A stretch of 64,000 bases of DNA from Artemisia argyi (Eukaryota; Streptophyta; Magnoliopsida; Asterales; Asteraceae): the NCBI GenBank assembly GCA_030686995.1, contig CM060709.1, forward strand, positions 122,294,373 through 122,358,372, in the 5' to 3' direction. The translations under genes and the position numbers were made by a program. The notes beneath the pieces were generated by a model. The model did no database searches. It worked only from the letters and a program-made list of their open reading frames with translations, and was not told where the DNA came from. This document shows, piece by piece, positions 45,474 through 56,889 of this stretch (its first letter is position 1; each line of letters opens with the position of its first letter).

Positions 45474-48122
45474 TCATTGGTCCATGGGGAAACTTTGGAG
45501 GTCCGGGACAACCATGGGTGGTATGTCCCCTCCAAAATAATGCTTCAACCGATGCCCATTCACTTTAAAATTTAGACCATCATTTTGAGATAACTCGACG
45601 GTACCATAAGGAAAAACTTTAGCAACGGTGAATAGTCCAGTCCAGCGGGTTTTGAGCTTACCCGAAAATATCTTCAATCTAGAGTTAAAAAGAAGGACTC
45701 GATCACCAACGTTAAAAACGCGGTTCTTGATTTTGGAGTCATTTATCTTCTTTGTCTTCTCTTTGTAGATCAAAGAGTTTTCATAAGCTTGATCACGAAG
45801 TTCATTTAGTTCATTGAGTTGAACTTTCCTATGATCACCCGCAGACTTAAGATCGAAGTTGGCATGCTTTAAGGCCCAATAAGCTTTGTGCTCGAGCTCA
45901 ATCGGTAGATGACACGCTTTTCCATACAGAAGCTTATAAGGGATACACCCGATGGGTGTTTTACAAGCTGTGCGAAAAGCCCATAGAGCGTCATCTAACT
46001 TGTCCGACCAAGAGGCACGATTTTCGCCTACGGTCCTTTCAAGAATTCGCTTTAAACCTCGGTTTGAAACCTCCACTTGCCCACTAGTTTGTGGGTGATA
46101 CGCGGTAGCAAGTCGGTGAGTGACACCATACTTGAGCATGACTTTTGCAAATTGGTCGTTGCAAAAGTGAGTACCGCGATCACTAATGATAGCACGGGGA
46201 GTTCCAAACCTAGCAAAGAGAGACTTTAAAAATTTTACAACTACTCGGGCATCGTTGGTTGGGATAGCTTTGGCTTCAACCCATTTAGACAAGTAATCAA
46301 CGGCCACGAGTATGTACTTGTTCCCTCGTGAAGACGGGAACTGCCCCATAAAATCAATGCCCCAAACATCAAAGATTTCACAAACTTGGATGACATTTTG
46401 TGGCATTTCATCCCGTTGTGTTATCTTTCCTTGACGTTGACAAGAGTCACAAGATTTGACTAAGTCATGGGCGTCTTTGTAAATTGTGGGCCAATAGAAA
46501 CCGGAATCAAATACTTTTCGAGCGGTGTAATTCGGGCCATAATGACCCCCGGTGGGTCCATTATGACAATCCTTAAGAATTTTCATGGCTTCTTGGCCAT
46601 GAACACACCTACGAATAACTTGATCTACACAAATCTTAAAAAAATAGGGATCGTCCCAAAAGTAATGATTCACATCTTTGAAAAACTTGTTCTTTTGGTG
46701 GGACGACATCCCTTTAAAAATGAAATTCCCCGCATGGTAGTTTGCAAAGTCGGCAAACCATGGGGTACTAGAATCACCACGACAAGAAATCACATTAAGT
46801 GTCTCGAGAGGAAACGTTTCATTTATTTCCTTTTTCTCAAGAACACTTTGATGAGGGTTTTCCAATCGGGAAAGATGATCAGCAGCAAGGTTCTCGGCTC
46901 CTTTTTTATCACAAATAATGATATCAAATTCTTGTAGGAGGAGAACCCAACGGAGCAATCTCGGCTTTGCATCTTGTTTGGCAAAGAGATACTTGAGAGC
47001 CGAGTGATCCGTATACACTATGCATTTAGTCAAGATCAAGTATGGCTGAAATTTCTCAAACGCATACACCACGGCTAGTAATTCTTTTTCCGTAGTGGTG
47101 TAGTAAGCTTGAGCTTCGGTCAAGGTTTTGCTTGCATAATGAATCGGCTGAAAGTGTTTGGTTTTTCGTTGGCCCAAGACCGCACCTATGGCAAAATCAC
47201 TTGCATCACACATAAGTTCGAAAGGTAGGTCCCAATCGGGGGCAACTAAAATTGGTGCCTCAATAAGCTTTTTCTTGAGAGTTTGAAAAGCTTCGATGCA
47301 CTCATCAGAAAAGACAAACGGAGTTTCTTTTTCAAGAAGTCGGGTCATAGGCCTAGCTATCTTCGAGAAATCTTGAATAAATCTACGATAGAAGCTGGCG
47401 TGACCCAGAAAACTCCGAACACCTTTAACAGTTGTGAGAGGAGGTAGTTTAGCAATAACATCGATTTTAGTTTTGTCAACCTCAATCCCGCTCTTAGAAA
47501 TCTTATGGCCAAGGACAATGCCTTCCTTGACCATGAAATGACTTTTCTCCCAATTTAGACTAAGATTGGTATCTTCACATCTTTGAAGCATTTTCTCTAA
47601 ATTGGTGAGACATGATTCGAATGAATTCCCAACGACCGAAAAATCATCCATGAAGACCTCCATTATTTTCTCGATCATGTCGTGAAAAATGGCCATCATG
47701 CATCTTTGAAACGTGTCCGGAGCATTGCACAAGCCAAAAGGCATGCGTCGATAAGCAAATGTTCCGTATGGGCACGTGAAAGTTGTTTTCTCTTGATCTT
47801 GCGGATCAATGGGAATTTGGAAATAACCCAAAAAACCGTCAAGGAAACAATAGTATTCGTTTCCCGCCAATCTTTCAAGCATTTGGTCCATGAAAGGTAG
47901 AGGAAAGTGGTCTTTACGGGTGGCGTCATTCAACTTTCGATAGTCAATGCAAACACGCCAACCCGTTACCAATCGAGTAGGAATCAACTCATTATCATCA
48001 TTTTTAACAACCGTAATACCACCCTTCTTGGCCATACAATGAATGGGACTCACCCAAGGACTATCCGATATAGGGTAAATCAAACCGGCATCAAGAAGTT
48101 TTATGACTTCTTGCTTGATAAC
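45474..48122 (-). CDS. Athila pol: reverse transcriptase, RNase H, integrase (869 aa, starts after a nonsense codon)
   Basis: On the - strand RT has [53 protein letters not shown] and the catalytic [11 protein letters not shown]. RNase H has [14 protein letters not shown] and [10 protein letters not shown]. The integrase has a zinc region ([10 protein letters not shown]) and core [20 protein letters not shown] and [17 protein letters not shown], so the D,D,E triad is intact. The C-terminal [19 protein letters not shown] is characteristic of Athila. The frame stays open from 48122, but an in-frame TAG at 48123-48125 separates it from gag-protease, where a Glu codon is expected. Translation of a full polyprotein is therefore blocked. 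Confidence 0.9.
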   Translation of the reverse strand, partial: VIKQEVIKLLDAGLIYPISDSPWVSPIHCMAKKGGITVVKNDDNELIPTRLVTGWRVCIDYRKLNDATRKDHFPLPFMDQMLERLAGNEYYCFLDGFLGYFQIPIDPQDQEKTTFTCPYGTFAYRRMPFGLCNAPDTFQRCMMAIFHDMIEKIMEVFMDDFSVVGNSFESCLTNLEKMLQRCEDTNLSLNWEKSHFMVKEGIVLGHKISKSGIEVDKTKIDVIAKLPPLTTVKGVRSFLGHASFYRRFIQDFSKIARPMTRLLEKETPFVFSDECIEAFQTLKKKLIEAPILVAPDWDLPFELMCDASDFAIGAVLGQRKTKHFQPIHYASKTLTEAQAYYTTTEKELLAVVYAFEKFQPYLILTKCIVYTDHSALKYLFAKQDAKPRLLRWVLLLQEFDIIICDKKGAENLAADHLSRLENPHQSVLEKKEINETFPLETLNVISCRGDSSTPWFADFANYHAGNFIFKGMSSHQKNKFFKDVNHYFWDDPYFFKICVDQVIRRCVHGQEAMKILKDCHNGPTGGHYGPNYTARKVFDSGFYWPTIYKDAHDLVKSCDSCQRQGKITQRDEMPQNVIQVCEIFDVWGIDFMGQFPSSRGNKYILVAVDYLSKWVEAKAIPTNDARVVVKFLKSLFARFGTPRAIISDRGTHFCNDQFAKVMLKYGVTHRLATAYHPQTSGQVEVSNRGLKRILERTVGENRASWSDKLDDALWAFRTACKTPIGCIPYKLLYGKACHLPIELEHKAYWALKHANFDLKSAGDHRKVQLNELNELRDQAYENSLIYKEKTKKINDSKIKNRVFNVGDRVLLFNSRLKIFSGKLKTRWTGLFTVAKVFPYGTVELSQNDGLNFKVNGHRLKHYFGGDIPPMVVPDLQSFPMDQ

Positions 48123-49967
48123 CTAATGAATTTTAGGATTTACCCTTCTTTGTTGTTGAACCGCCGGTTTAAAGTCATCCTCCATCAAAATCTTGTGCAT
48201 ACAAAATTCCGGGTTCATACCCTTGATGACGGAAAGTTTCCAAGCAATGGCTCGCTTGTGTGACTTTAAAACCTTGAGGAGAGCGGCTTTGTTTTCTTCA
48301 TTCAAGTCTTTAGCAATTATGACGGGAAACTTATCGTCACCTTCCAAAAATGCATACTTGAGATGGGGTGGTAAGTCCTTGAGTTCGACCACAGGAAAGT
48401 CATCAGTTTTTTCAACATATTTGACTTCCTCGTTATGAAGTTCTTTTGGAGGAAGAGGGGGTGAAGGATCTTCATTCGACAATTTTTCAAGCATAAGTAT
48501 ATCTCCCTCGGAATCAAGATAGTTACTATCAACTTCATTTGACATTGAGCTATCTTGGGAAAGAAAAGCCTCGACCTCTTCCAAAAGGAAGTCACTTCCC
48601 TCAAACGGAGTGAGAGAAGGGGAAGAGTCGGCTATGATTGGTGCAGAAGATGGAGTGGGATTGCCACTCGAAGAAAAACCGAGAACTTCTTGAGAGTACT
48701 CCTCAGAAGCAACATCAATGACATCTATTCGGTTAACCGATTCAGAGTCAAAATTTGAGGAGTACCTTGAAGTTTGATCAAGGTTAAAGGTAACTGCTTC
48801 ATTACCAACACGTAGAGTGATCTCTTGTTCAAACACATCAATAAGAGCACGACCCGCTCTTAGGAATCCTCTTCCAAGAATGAGAGGAACTCTTTGATCC
48901 GCATCAAACTCAACAACTACGAAGTCAGCAGGAAAATAGAACTTTCCTACTTTCACGAACACATCTTCGGCAATGCCGAGTGGACGAGTGATGGAACGAT
49001 CTGCAAGCTCGAGAGTCATGCATGTAGGAGTAAGTTCGGGAAGTGAAAGTTTTTTCCACACTGAATGAGGCATTAGGTTGATGCTAGCGCCAAGATTGGC
49101 CAAGGCAAAGCATTCAACCATTCCTGTAAAAATACAAGGAATGAGAAATTTTCCAGGATCTTCGAGCTTCTCAGGAAGCTTCTTTAGTATAACCGCGGAG
49201 CAATTCTCGTTCAGGGGAGTCTTAGCCATTTCAAATAGCTTTTCCTTGTTGCTTAACAAGTTTTTGATTGTCGATGCAAATTTGGGCATTAACATGATAG
49301 CATCCGCAAAGCTTATGTCAAAATGCAAATCTTGGAAGATTTGAAAGAACTTGTCCATTTGGTGACTAGCATTTTCACGGAGCTTTTGATCATTTAAACG
49401 TGATGGATAAGGTATTGAAGCTTTGGATTGAACGGGACTCTCCGGGGGTTCAAAAACAACTCCCGGTTTGGATTTGGTTTTTGGGACAACGTAAGGTTGG
49501 ACGTGTGTGGTACTTTGTTGGCTAGTAATTTGCACTTTGTCCTTTGTCGCCTCAGGTTCACGTTCCACCACCTTTGGAGGAGAAGTAGAAGAGGTAGTAG
49601 GAATCGTGGGTCCATCATAAGAAACACCACTACGGGTTATGATCGCCTTTACATCGCCCTTCGGGTTGGCGATCGTGTTGCTAGGTAGCGTTCCCGATCC
49701 CGAAGGTCGACCATTTAAAGACTTCTTTAGTTCAGAAATCTGACTGATCAACAACCTGTTTGTTTCTTCTTGAGCTTTCATGAATTGTTTCAACAACTCA
49801 TCGGATGATGATTGAGTTTGAACAACGGCTTGGTTTTGATGAGAAAACTTTTGAGCTCGGTTGTTTTGATTGAAACTTTGATTTTGAAAATTTCCTTGGT
49901 TTTGGTTACCATTACCATGAAAATTGTTTCCTTGATTGAAATTACCATAACCTTGGTTTCTATTCAA
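48123..49967 (-). pseudogene. Athila gag C-terminus and protease (frame ends at a nonsense codon)
   Basis: On the - strand an Asn/Gln-rich region (NQGNFQNQ repeats) leads into a Pro/Ser linker, then the retropepsin-like block ANLGASINLMPHSVW, LELADRSITRPLGIAEDVFV and VPLILGRGFLR. The catalytic Asp of the D(L/T)GAS motif is replaced by Asn. After an acidic spacer the frame reaches VNPKIH and stops (TAG 48123-48125) directly before the RT. Its 5' side is separated from the gag N-terminus (50094-51221) by frameshifts near 50000-50095. Confidence 0.85.
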
Positions 49968-50093
49968 GTTTCCTTGATTTTGAAAACCTTGATTGAAATT
50001 CTCCCTTGATTTGGAAATTGATTCATAGGGGCATGAAATTGATTTTGAACATTTTGATTTCTTTGTTATTGATTTTGATTGAATCGATTTGGA

Positions 50094-51221
50094 TTATTGG
50101 GTTGAGAAAAAACTTTGGCTGCTAGCACGGTAGTTTGGCTCCACTTTAGGACGGTATTGGTTAACTCCTTGATTAGAGTTACCGACTATCGCATTAACTT
50201 CAAATGAATTGCCATCGGTGGCAGTACAATTGTAATATGCGTGTGGACTACCACAAGTAACACAAACTTCTACCTTTTTTATTTCAGCAGGTTGAGAAGA
50301 AACTTTCTTATTTTTGGTGAGAACCAAAGCATGAATAGCTTCCGTGAGTTTGTCAAGCCTAGCATCGGTGCTAGATTGAGCCACGGGTGATGAGGTAAAA
50401 GGACCAACATTCACTTGGGAAACAACCGGCTTGCTTCGTGGAATGCGGACCTTAGACTTATTCTCGATGATAACTAAAGCATCCCTTGTGGTTCGATTCA
50501 AGAAATTACCTCCAGCGGAGGAATTGAGAGAGTCTTGATCAATTTGGCTCACACCATTATAGAAAGTGTCGAGTTGCATTAACTCGGAGAAACCATGATG
50601 AGGACATTTGCGAAGCATATCCTTAAAACGGTCCCATGCCTCACTGAATGATTCATCGAATTTCTGCGTGAATTTCATGATCTCATTCTTAAGGGCCGTG
50701 GTTTTAGAAGGAGGAAAGAATTCATTCACGAACTTCTTAACCAAATCTTCCCATGTTTCAATCGATTGAGGGGGTTGTTTGTCAAGCCAATTCTTGGCAG
50801 CCCCATCGAGGGAAAATGGGAAAAGAAGAAGTTTGATTGCCTCTTCAGGGACGTTTTTGCATTTGATGGTGGATGTGATTTTGTTAAACCATCGAATGTG
50901 ATCTTGAGGATCGTCCCTTTCAAAACCATAGAATTGACGCGAGGTGACTAGGTTTATCAACCCGGTCTTAAGCTCAAAATTGTCAACCACGATGGCTGGA
51001 ACAACGATAGCATCTCCGTAACCCTCGATGGGTGCTTGGAGAAGCTCATTCATAGTGGGCTCAGCCGCCATGATAATGGAAGGAATAGTATGAATCTCGG
51101 GTTCGACTATTTGATTGGTACGTCGTCGATTACGCCTTCTTCTTGGAATGTTGTTGAGCGATTGTAAAGGACTTGTTGATGTAGACGAACGAGTGCGCAT
51201 GCACCAAAAAAACAAACTCAA
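50094..51221 (-). CDS. Athila gag N-terminal part (375 aa, truncated by frame loss)
   Basis: On the - strand the capsid-like core has VVDNFELKTGLINLV, YGFERDDPQDHIRWF, LFPFSLDGAAKNWLD and FVNEFFPPSKT, the retrotransposon-gag pattern of Gypsy elements. A Cys-containing CVTCGSPHAYYNC knuckle follows. The start with MRTRSST.. near 51200 fits Athila gag. The frame ends at TAA 50094-50096 and the Asn/Gln-rich continuation is in another frame. Confidence 0.85.
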   Translation of the reverse strand: MSLFFWCMRTRSSTSTSPLQSLNNIPRRRRNRRRTNQIVEPEIHTIPSIIMAAEPTMNELLQAPIEGYGDAIVVPAIVVDNFELKTGLINLVTSRQFYGFERDDPQDHIRWFNKITSTIKCKNVPEEAIKLLLFPFSLDGAAKNWLDKQPPQSIETWEDLVKKFVNEFFPPSKTTALKNEIMKFTQKFDESFSEAWDRFKDMLRKCPHHGFSELMQLDTFYNGVSQIDQDSLNSSAGGNFLNRTTRDALVIIENKSKVRIPRSKPVVSQVNVGPFTSSPVAQSSTDARLDKLTEAIHALVLTKNKKVSSQPAEIKKVEVCVTCGSPHAYYNCTATDGNSFEVNAIVGNSNQGVNQYRPKVEPNYRASSQSFFSTQ

Positions 51222-51709
51222 TTAAAACAATACCACTTTAACGACAAGGGAACTTAAACCAATAATCAAGAACGCAAGGTTGACCTTTAAGGATAAACGT
51301 ACAAGGAGCGGGAGAAAAGAATGGATTTCTCACTAGGGCGAAGTTCGTTGGATCGCCCTATACCGTTTCGACTCCTCTTAATGTAAGCTTATCGATTAAA
51401 AGTTTTCCAAAACGCAAGTGATACAAAGGCAAGTTTTGATCTTTAGTTTGGGAGCTTATTATGGTCACACCCGTAGTTGGTAGGTGTTCTGCCTTGGTTT
51501 GCGGTGGTAAGATTTTAATGTTGTTATTATTAAACAAAGAAACGGGAAAATCTTTTTGTGTTTTTCTTATCTTTTATAGATATAATACATATATAGAAAC
51601 AAAAGAAAAATATTTTTGGTATTTTATAAGTTTTATGAAAGCGTAACTTCTTGCGAAGGTTCTACAAGACTAATTGTCTAAACCTTATCGAGACTTTCGG
51701 CACACAGCC
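51222..51709 (-). other. Athila 5' leader
   Basis: Untranslated leader between the primer binding site and gag. No ORF is supported. Confidence 0.6.
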
Positions 51710-51727
51710 TCCCCGGCAGCGGCGCCA
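51710..51727 (-). other. Primer binding site of the Athila element (tRNA-Asp type)
   Basis: On the - strand TGGCGCCGCTGCCGGGGA lies two bases inside the 5' LTR. It is complementary to a tRNA-Asp 3' end (..CCCCGGC..GGCGCCA), the primer usual for Athila. Confidence 0.8.
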
Positions 51728-51729
51728 TT

Positions 51730-54700
51730 TGATTCGTTGTGTTTTTGTGCAAAACAATATATCAAAATACCAATAAACGTGATATGAATGTTATCGTGAG
51801 ACAACAAGACGTGGAGAATTATGAGTAAACCTTTTAGGAAAAAAAGTACCTCGTAAACTCGTGAAAGTGATATTTTTAAGACCGGGGAAGTGATTTCCCG
51901 GGTCGTGTCCCAACGAGGTGTGAATGGAAAGTTTCGTGAAAAGATCTTAGTTAAAACCTTGTATGTTTGGTTGTGAAAGATTGTTTGGTGTTATGGTACG
52001 TTAAATTAACGAGAATTAAGAATTAACGAACGAAAATTGAAATAAACGTAACCTAAATGAGAAATTAAACAAAGGAATGCTAAGGAAATCTTAAAACTAC
52101 CTAAAAACTACGGGAAACATAATAGGGGATTCGGGAAATCCTAAAACGTACACTAAGTTAAAAACGTAAAAGTTATTTAAATAAAACGCGAGTGCGCAAA
52201 ATTAAACACGAATTTAAAGTTACACTAGTCCTACGGGCATCAAATTAATTTTTCTACTTTCTAATTATAAAAGAAAATTTTTGAAGAAAAGAAAAATATT
52301 TTTTTGATGAAAATTAAATTTATTATTAATTAAATACTAAATAAAAGAAATTAAAAGTTAAAAAATACTTAAACTGTTGGGAAAAATCTAAAATTTTTAT
52401 GGAAATTACTTTAAACTATTTAAAAGCTGGGAAAATTAAAAATTTTGAAAAAGCTAAATTTAACAAGCTAATATAAGCTAAAACAGTACTGAGCTTAAAA
52501 GATAAATAAGAAAATAAGAAGTTATAAAAGAATAAAAGGTTGAAATACTTATGAGAAAAGACCCTAGGGCATTTGGTTAAACCGGTGTGTGTGTGAGGCT
52601 TGGGCAGAGAAGAGACCAGGGTTCGAATCCCTTGGATCTCTTTTTGCAATTTATTATTATTTTTATTTTTCTTCTTTTTCAAAATACTTAAACAACAATA
52701 ACAAAAACTTGTGAAAACAAGTGTTTGCAAAAAAATCTTAAACTAAAACTGATCAAAACTTGAAATTTAAACAGATTCAAATTCTTTTTTTTTTTTTTTT
52801 TTTTTACTTTTTAGAAATTATGAACACCATACCACTCACCAATAAGCCAATAAGTCTCAAATAAGCTTAAGCAAACAAAGTACAGCAACAATGACAACAA
52901 CAACAACAAGATGGATCAAACAACAAAAAAAATCAACAAGCTCAACTGTCTCAAGGACACACAGCAGCAGCGGCCAAAAAGGGCAAAAAGTGGGCTAAAA
53001 TAAGCACTCAAATAAGCACTTAAATGAGAATTAAAGGCACAATCCTAAACACTACAAAGGATAGATTCTAAATCAACAAAAATCTCCTCAATTGACCTAG
53101 AGTTTACCCACTTGTGGTCAATTGAAAATTTGTCCCAAACCTGGGTGCAGGGTAGAAAAAAGGCCACACTGCCTATTTTGGACTCAGATTCAAAGGGGAA
53201 AATGAGTTCCAAAAGGCAAAATTCTTTTTGAATATGGTAAACAAACTGCCAAAGTTTACAAATCAACAAGTTTTACTCATTTCCAAATAAAATTGAGCTC
53301 TAAAAAAGCTTTTGAAATCTGTCCATTCCCAACTGTGGTGAAGTTTGACTTTTACAATTTTTCTACCTAAGTTGACTAAACTAAGATGTAATTAACCCTA
53401 GATGATTGGACAAGTTATACTAGTGAAACTATTTCCAGTAATCTTAACTAATTTTAAGCTAAATGACAGATTATGATACCTAATATCTTCAACAGTTAAG
53501 CAAAGAAGAACATCAAATGAGATTTTGACTTTTTTCATTTATAGCTACCAAGGTAAGAGCTGAAATGGACTAAGTCAAGCATAAGGGTGATGGCCAGTGG
53601 GTTTTAGACCAATAGCAGCAACATTTTCCAAACCAAAACAACAATTCCAAACACCCCTTATTCTGGCAGATTGCAAAATTTTCAAAGAGATATGAAGATT
53701 TAAACCAAATAAACAATAAATTAATCTACACTATCTTAGATTAAACTGAATTAAACACAACTAACAAATAAATAACAGCAACAACTAAGGATCACATATT
53801 TGCATATATATAAAAAAATATTGGAAAAGGCTCTTACAATTTGGTCCAGACACAGAATTGAAACACACAAGGATCAATACCACAACCCTAATGCTCCCAT
53901 GAGCTCTAAACCATAATCTTCCAACCATTGCTTTGCTCCATCATCTTGGACCACCAATTTATTTTATTTTTTTTTATATATTTTCTTGTAATTTTCTTAT
54001 TTTGTTTATTTTTTTGAGTTTCCTCTATTCAAAACTCCAAAATGCTTCCAAACAACTTATATAAGCTTCTGAAGTTAATTTGAGCACAAATTAAAGTAAA
54101 TAACAACAATTTGCAAAAATTGAGAAATTTGAGTAAAAAGTGAACTTGCTTAAAAACTGAATAAAGCTTAAATTAAATTAAAGAAAGTACATTACAAAAG
54201 AGAATTAAATATAAAACAGAAAGATTACAAGGAAAAGGATGCCCTTAAGGCTTACATGAGTATCCTATTTATAGTGCAATGCGAATTAGGTAGGGATTCA
54301 TCACTTGTGCTCCTTTGGTGAGAGATAACAGCTGTAAACGAACCCTTGTGACTTTGTGAATGAATCCCACTCGTCCAATTAAAGTTTAACTGATCCTGGC
54401 CATAGGTTCAATTTTGGCGCCAAAAGAGGGTGTGGGGATTTAGGACTGCCAGGATGGATTTGGTGGTAGGTATGGGTTTGTGAGGGGTTTAGTGGGATTG
54501 GGGTTTGTGTTTGGAGGGACTTTTAAGGGTGGTGGTGTTGGAATATGGTGATGGAACCAGTGGGTAAAGAGGGAAACGGGTTTGACCAATTTTGACTTAT
54601 TTTGACCTGTTGACCAAATATTAATACAGAGTGGCGATTGGGCTAGATGTGGTTTTGGGCCTGGTGGAGTAATAAGGGTGGTGGACTGGTTATTTTGGGT

Positions 54701-55408
54701 TGGGGTATTATTTGTGTTGGGTTTTTTATTTAAACAAGGGTCTGTTTGGTTTAGTAGTTTATCACAAGGACCAAAAGTGTAAAAGCTGCAATTCCAGGGA
54801 CTAATCTCGCCAAGTTTTACAAGGACTAAACATGCCACATATTAAATTCCCAAAGGTCCTTAATGGTTATTTTTCCAAAATGAATTATCCGGGGACCATT
54901 TTTGACAACCTTGCAAACTTGAGGGACCTTTCTTGTGAACTTTTGAAATTGTAATCCAAGGACTAATCTTGTCATTTGAGGATTGTTGGAGGGCTTTTGT
55001 TGACTTTTCTTTATAGAATCTCTCCAGGGATCATTTCTGTCATTTCTTGAAAGTACAGGGACCAATTTTGCCAAATGTGAAATTCCAAGGACTAAACTTG
55101 TAAATTTTTGAAAAATTTTCACCCAAAGATCATTTTTGATAACTTTTGATTTTTAAGGACTTGGGTTGACTTTTCTTACAAAACAAATGCTCAGGGACTA
55201 ATTTTGTCAAGTTTTGAAAGTTGGGGGACTGAAACTACCAATTATGCAAACTTTGTTCGTTTTTCATTTGTTTTCAATCATTTTGCATCTGAAACATATA
55301 AAACACGACCTTTGGGATATTTTCTGTATTTTGATGCATTTTTGGGTGTTTTTAAACGTTTTTGCAGTTCAGATTGACCAAAAATGATGAGTATTTACAC
55401 ACTCATCA
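51730..55408 (-). repeat. 5' LTR of the Athila element (3679 bp)
   Basis: Starts TGATTCG and ends CTCATCA. A TATA box, CTATAAATAGG on the - strand, is at 54264-54274. It is about 1 kb longer than the 3' LTR because of two extra blocks (about 52025-52325 and 52800-53530). Confidence 0.9.
52562..52646 (+). repeat. tRNA-like (SINE head) segment inside the Athila 5' LTR
   Basis: Second copy of the 42517-42599 segment with one or two substitutions (ACCGG for ACGGG in the A-box region). The B box GGTTCGAATCC is intact. Confidence 0.6.
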
Positions 55409-55413
55409 ACGGG
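55409..55413. repeat. Right target-site duplication ACGGG of the Athila element
   Basis: ACGGG directly after the LTR end CTCATCA, identical to 41976-41980. Confidence 0.9.
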
Positions 55414-56362
55414 GTATAATGATCATTTCTCCTGGGTCTGTAATCACTTCGAAAGTTGTTCATGCGTCGGTCTCCTCCATAGGATGCTCGTGGATACCTT
55501 TCTCCTTGAGAGCTTGACTGCCAATCCTTCCTATATGTGTCCACCTTTTCCCCTCTTGGTAATTTTGTTGCTCGGTATACCGCCTCGGCCTGAAAAACGC
55601 TTCGCTAATTCAGGACATTTACTACCATTGATGAACGATGATATCTACATGAGTTCTGGGACTCCAGAGATGTGGCTGGCCTCATCTGTCCATCTTTCCT
55701 TGAATTCAGGAAGTGTCTCATTTGCTTGTCGTATGATCTTTATGATCTCCATGGGAGCCTTGATGCTGTCGTTCGGCAGACGATCTCGTAAAGCGAAACG
55801 GGACACGAACTGATCTCGTAAAGCTTCCCAATTGTCAATGCTGTCGTTCAGCAGACGATCGAACCATCCCCTGGCCGCGTCAACCAAAGTCTGTTGGAAC
55901 ATTAGATACCATACCGGCATGGGCCAATTTCCATGGTTGGTTGCGCCACAAAACCTGGTGACGTGATCATCCGAATCTGTAGACCCATCGTACAGCCTTA
56001 AGTTAGTTGGCATTTCGTGCTTCGGCCCTGCGAATTCTATGATTCTTCGTGTAAACGGACATTTGGATGCTTCCTAATAAGGTTTGGCCAGATCATCGTC
56101 TTTGTTTTCCTCGAGGGTTGGGGTTGTGTTCCCTTTCGGATCTTACTCGCTGAAATCTATACGGATGGCTTTAAGTGGACTTCCTTCTTTGGTGTTGTGT
56201 TCCTTTATCAACGCTTTTAACACGGTGACTTGGTTCAAGATCTGTTCTTCTACGCTGGTGCTGTTACTTCCTTCTACTTGGTTGCTTGGTGTTTCTAATA
56301 TAGGACCTATCATACTCGAGTGTTGGTAGAGTGAATGACGGGTCCCACGGATGGCCCCAATT
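55414..56362 (-). pseudogene. Tat-element gag N-terminal part and leader
   Basis: On the - strand, the 5' side (about 56143-56340) encodes an acidic, Gln-rich start (MIGPILETP...). After frame breaks it is followed by MPTNLRLYDGSTDSDDHVTRF, AARGWFDRL, SIDNWEALRDQFVSRF and ETLPEFKERWTDEA (56013-55645). These form the capsid core of Gypsy gag. It stops at TGA/TAG codons near 55645, then runs decayed into the Athila insertion point. The downstream half is at 41217-41980. Next to the LTR the leader reads TTGGGGCCATCCGTGGGA on the - strand, which may be the primer binding site; the tRNA is not identified. Confidence 0.75.
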
Positions 56363-56889
56363 TGTTGAGGTAAAATCTTGCACTTTACTCCAACAAGCGA
56401 AATGGATCCTCTGGACACTTGTATGGTCCTTCGGGTTTGAGCTTCCCCGGATGACGAAGTTCCGTGATCAATCTACAAAAGAGCAGATACGCGTTAGTCT
56501 AGTCTCAGGTTTTATCCCAGGAACAAACTCCGGCGTGAGAATGAGTATCTATATGAGAAGGGATAATTGAATGTAAAAATTAGTAGGTGAAAAGACTTAG
56601 TTACCAATGTGAGGATTTACCTCCCTTATATAGGTGAGGTAATTTTGTCCGTATGAAGTACAACCAAGTATGATGACGATACCTCTGTCATCGCTTGTAG
56701 TTTTTCCCAATAAGGGTCCTGTTTTATCTTGGCAGGTTCATCTCTGTATACCTGTTAATTACCATATATATCTTGTTGACTTTCTTCTAATGAGTTACCG
56801 TTAGACCGAAGGAGATGAGGTCTTTCGGTATGGTCTTAATGAAGTGTCTATCCGGATGACTACGGGTCCTTCGGACACATACGTCAACA
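56363..56889 (-). repeat. 5' LTR of the Tat element (527 bp)
   Basis: TGTTGAGG..CGTCAACA, near-identical to 33036-33560. TATA-like CCTATATAAGG on the - strand at 56624-56634. The right flank continues the HSP70 reading frame (..KNTQMP). Confidence 0.85.

Larger units (their letters stand above)
41981..55408 (-). mobile_element. Athila-lineage Gypsy LTR retrotransposon (13.4 kb), nested
   Basis: LTRs at 41981-44644 and 51730-55408 start TGATTCG and end CTCATCA. The target duplication ACGGG is perfect (41976-41980 and 55409-55413). A polypurine tract lies next to the left LTR and a tRNA-Asp-type primer binding site next to the right LTR, so the element reads on the - strand. Gag-pol is Athila-like (FMDDF in [20 protein letters not shown] in the integrase end). 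Gag and pol are broken by nonsense and frameshift changes. It interrupts the gag of the surrounding Tat element and is therefore the younger insertion. Confidence 0.92.
33036..56889 (-). mobile_element. Tat-lineage Gypsy LTR retrotransposon (23.9 kb with nested insertion)
   Basis: LTRs at 33036-33560 and 56363-56889 share TGTTGA..TCAACA termini. On the - strand the order is 5' LTR, gag, protease, RT, RNase H, an archaeal-type second RNase H, integrase, tandem repeats, an ORF on the opposite strand, polypurine tract, 3' LTR. The second RNase H and the antisense ORF point to the Tat clade. Gag is split by an Athila element (41981-55408). Without that insert and one copy of its target duplication the element is about 10.4 kb. 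Frame lesions in gag and pol make it non-autonomous. The 5-bp flanks (ATTGA left, TGGGC right) do not match, so the target duplication is lost or the element is recombinant. It sits in an HSP70 pseudogene. Confidence 0.85.

Noticed and set aside
46467..49688. + strand ORFs opposite Athila gag-pol
   Set aside because: Shadow frames of the coding strand; no recognisable motifs.
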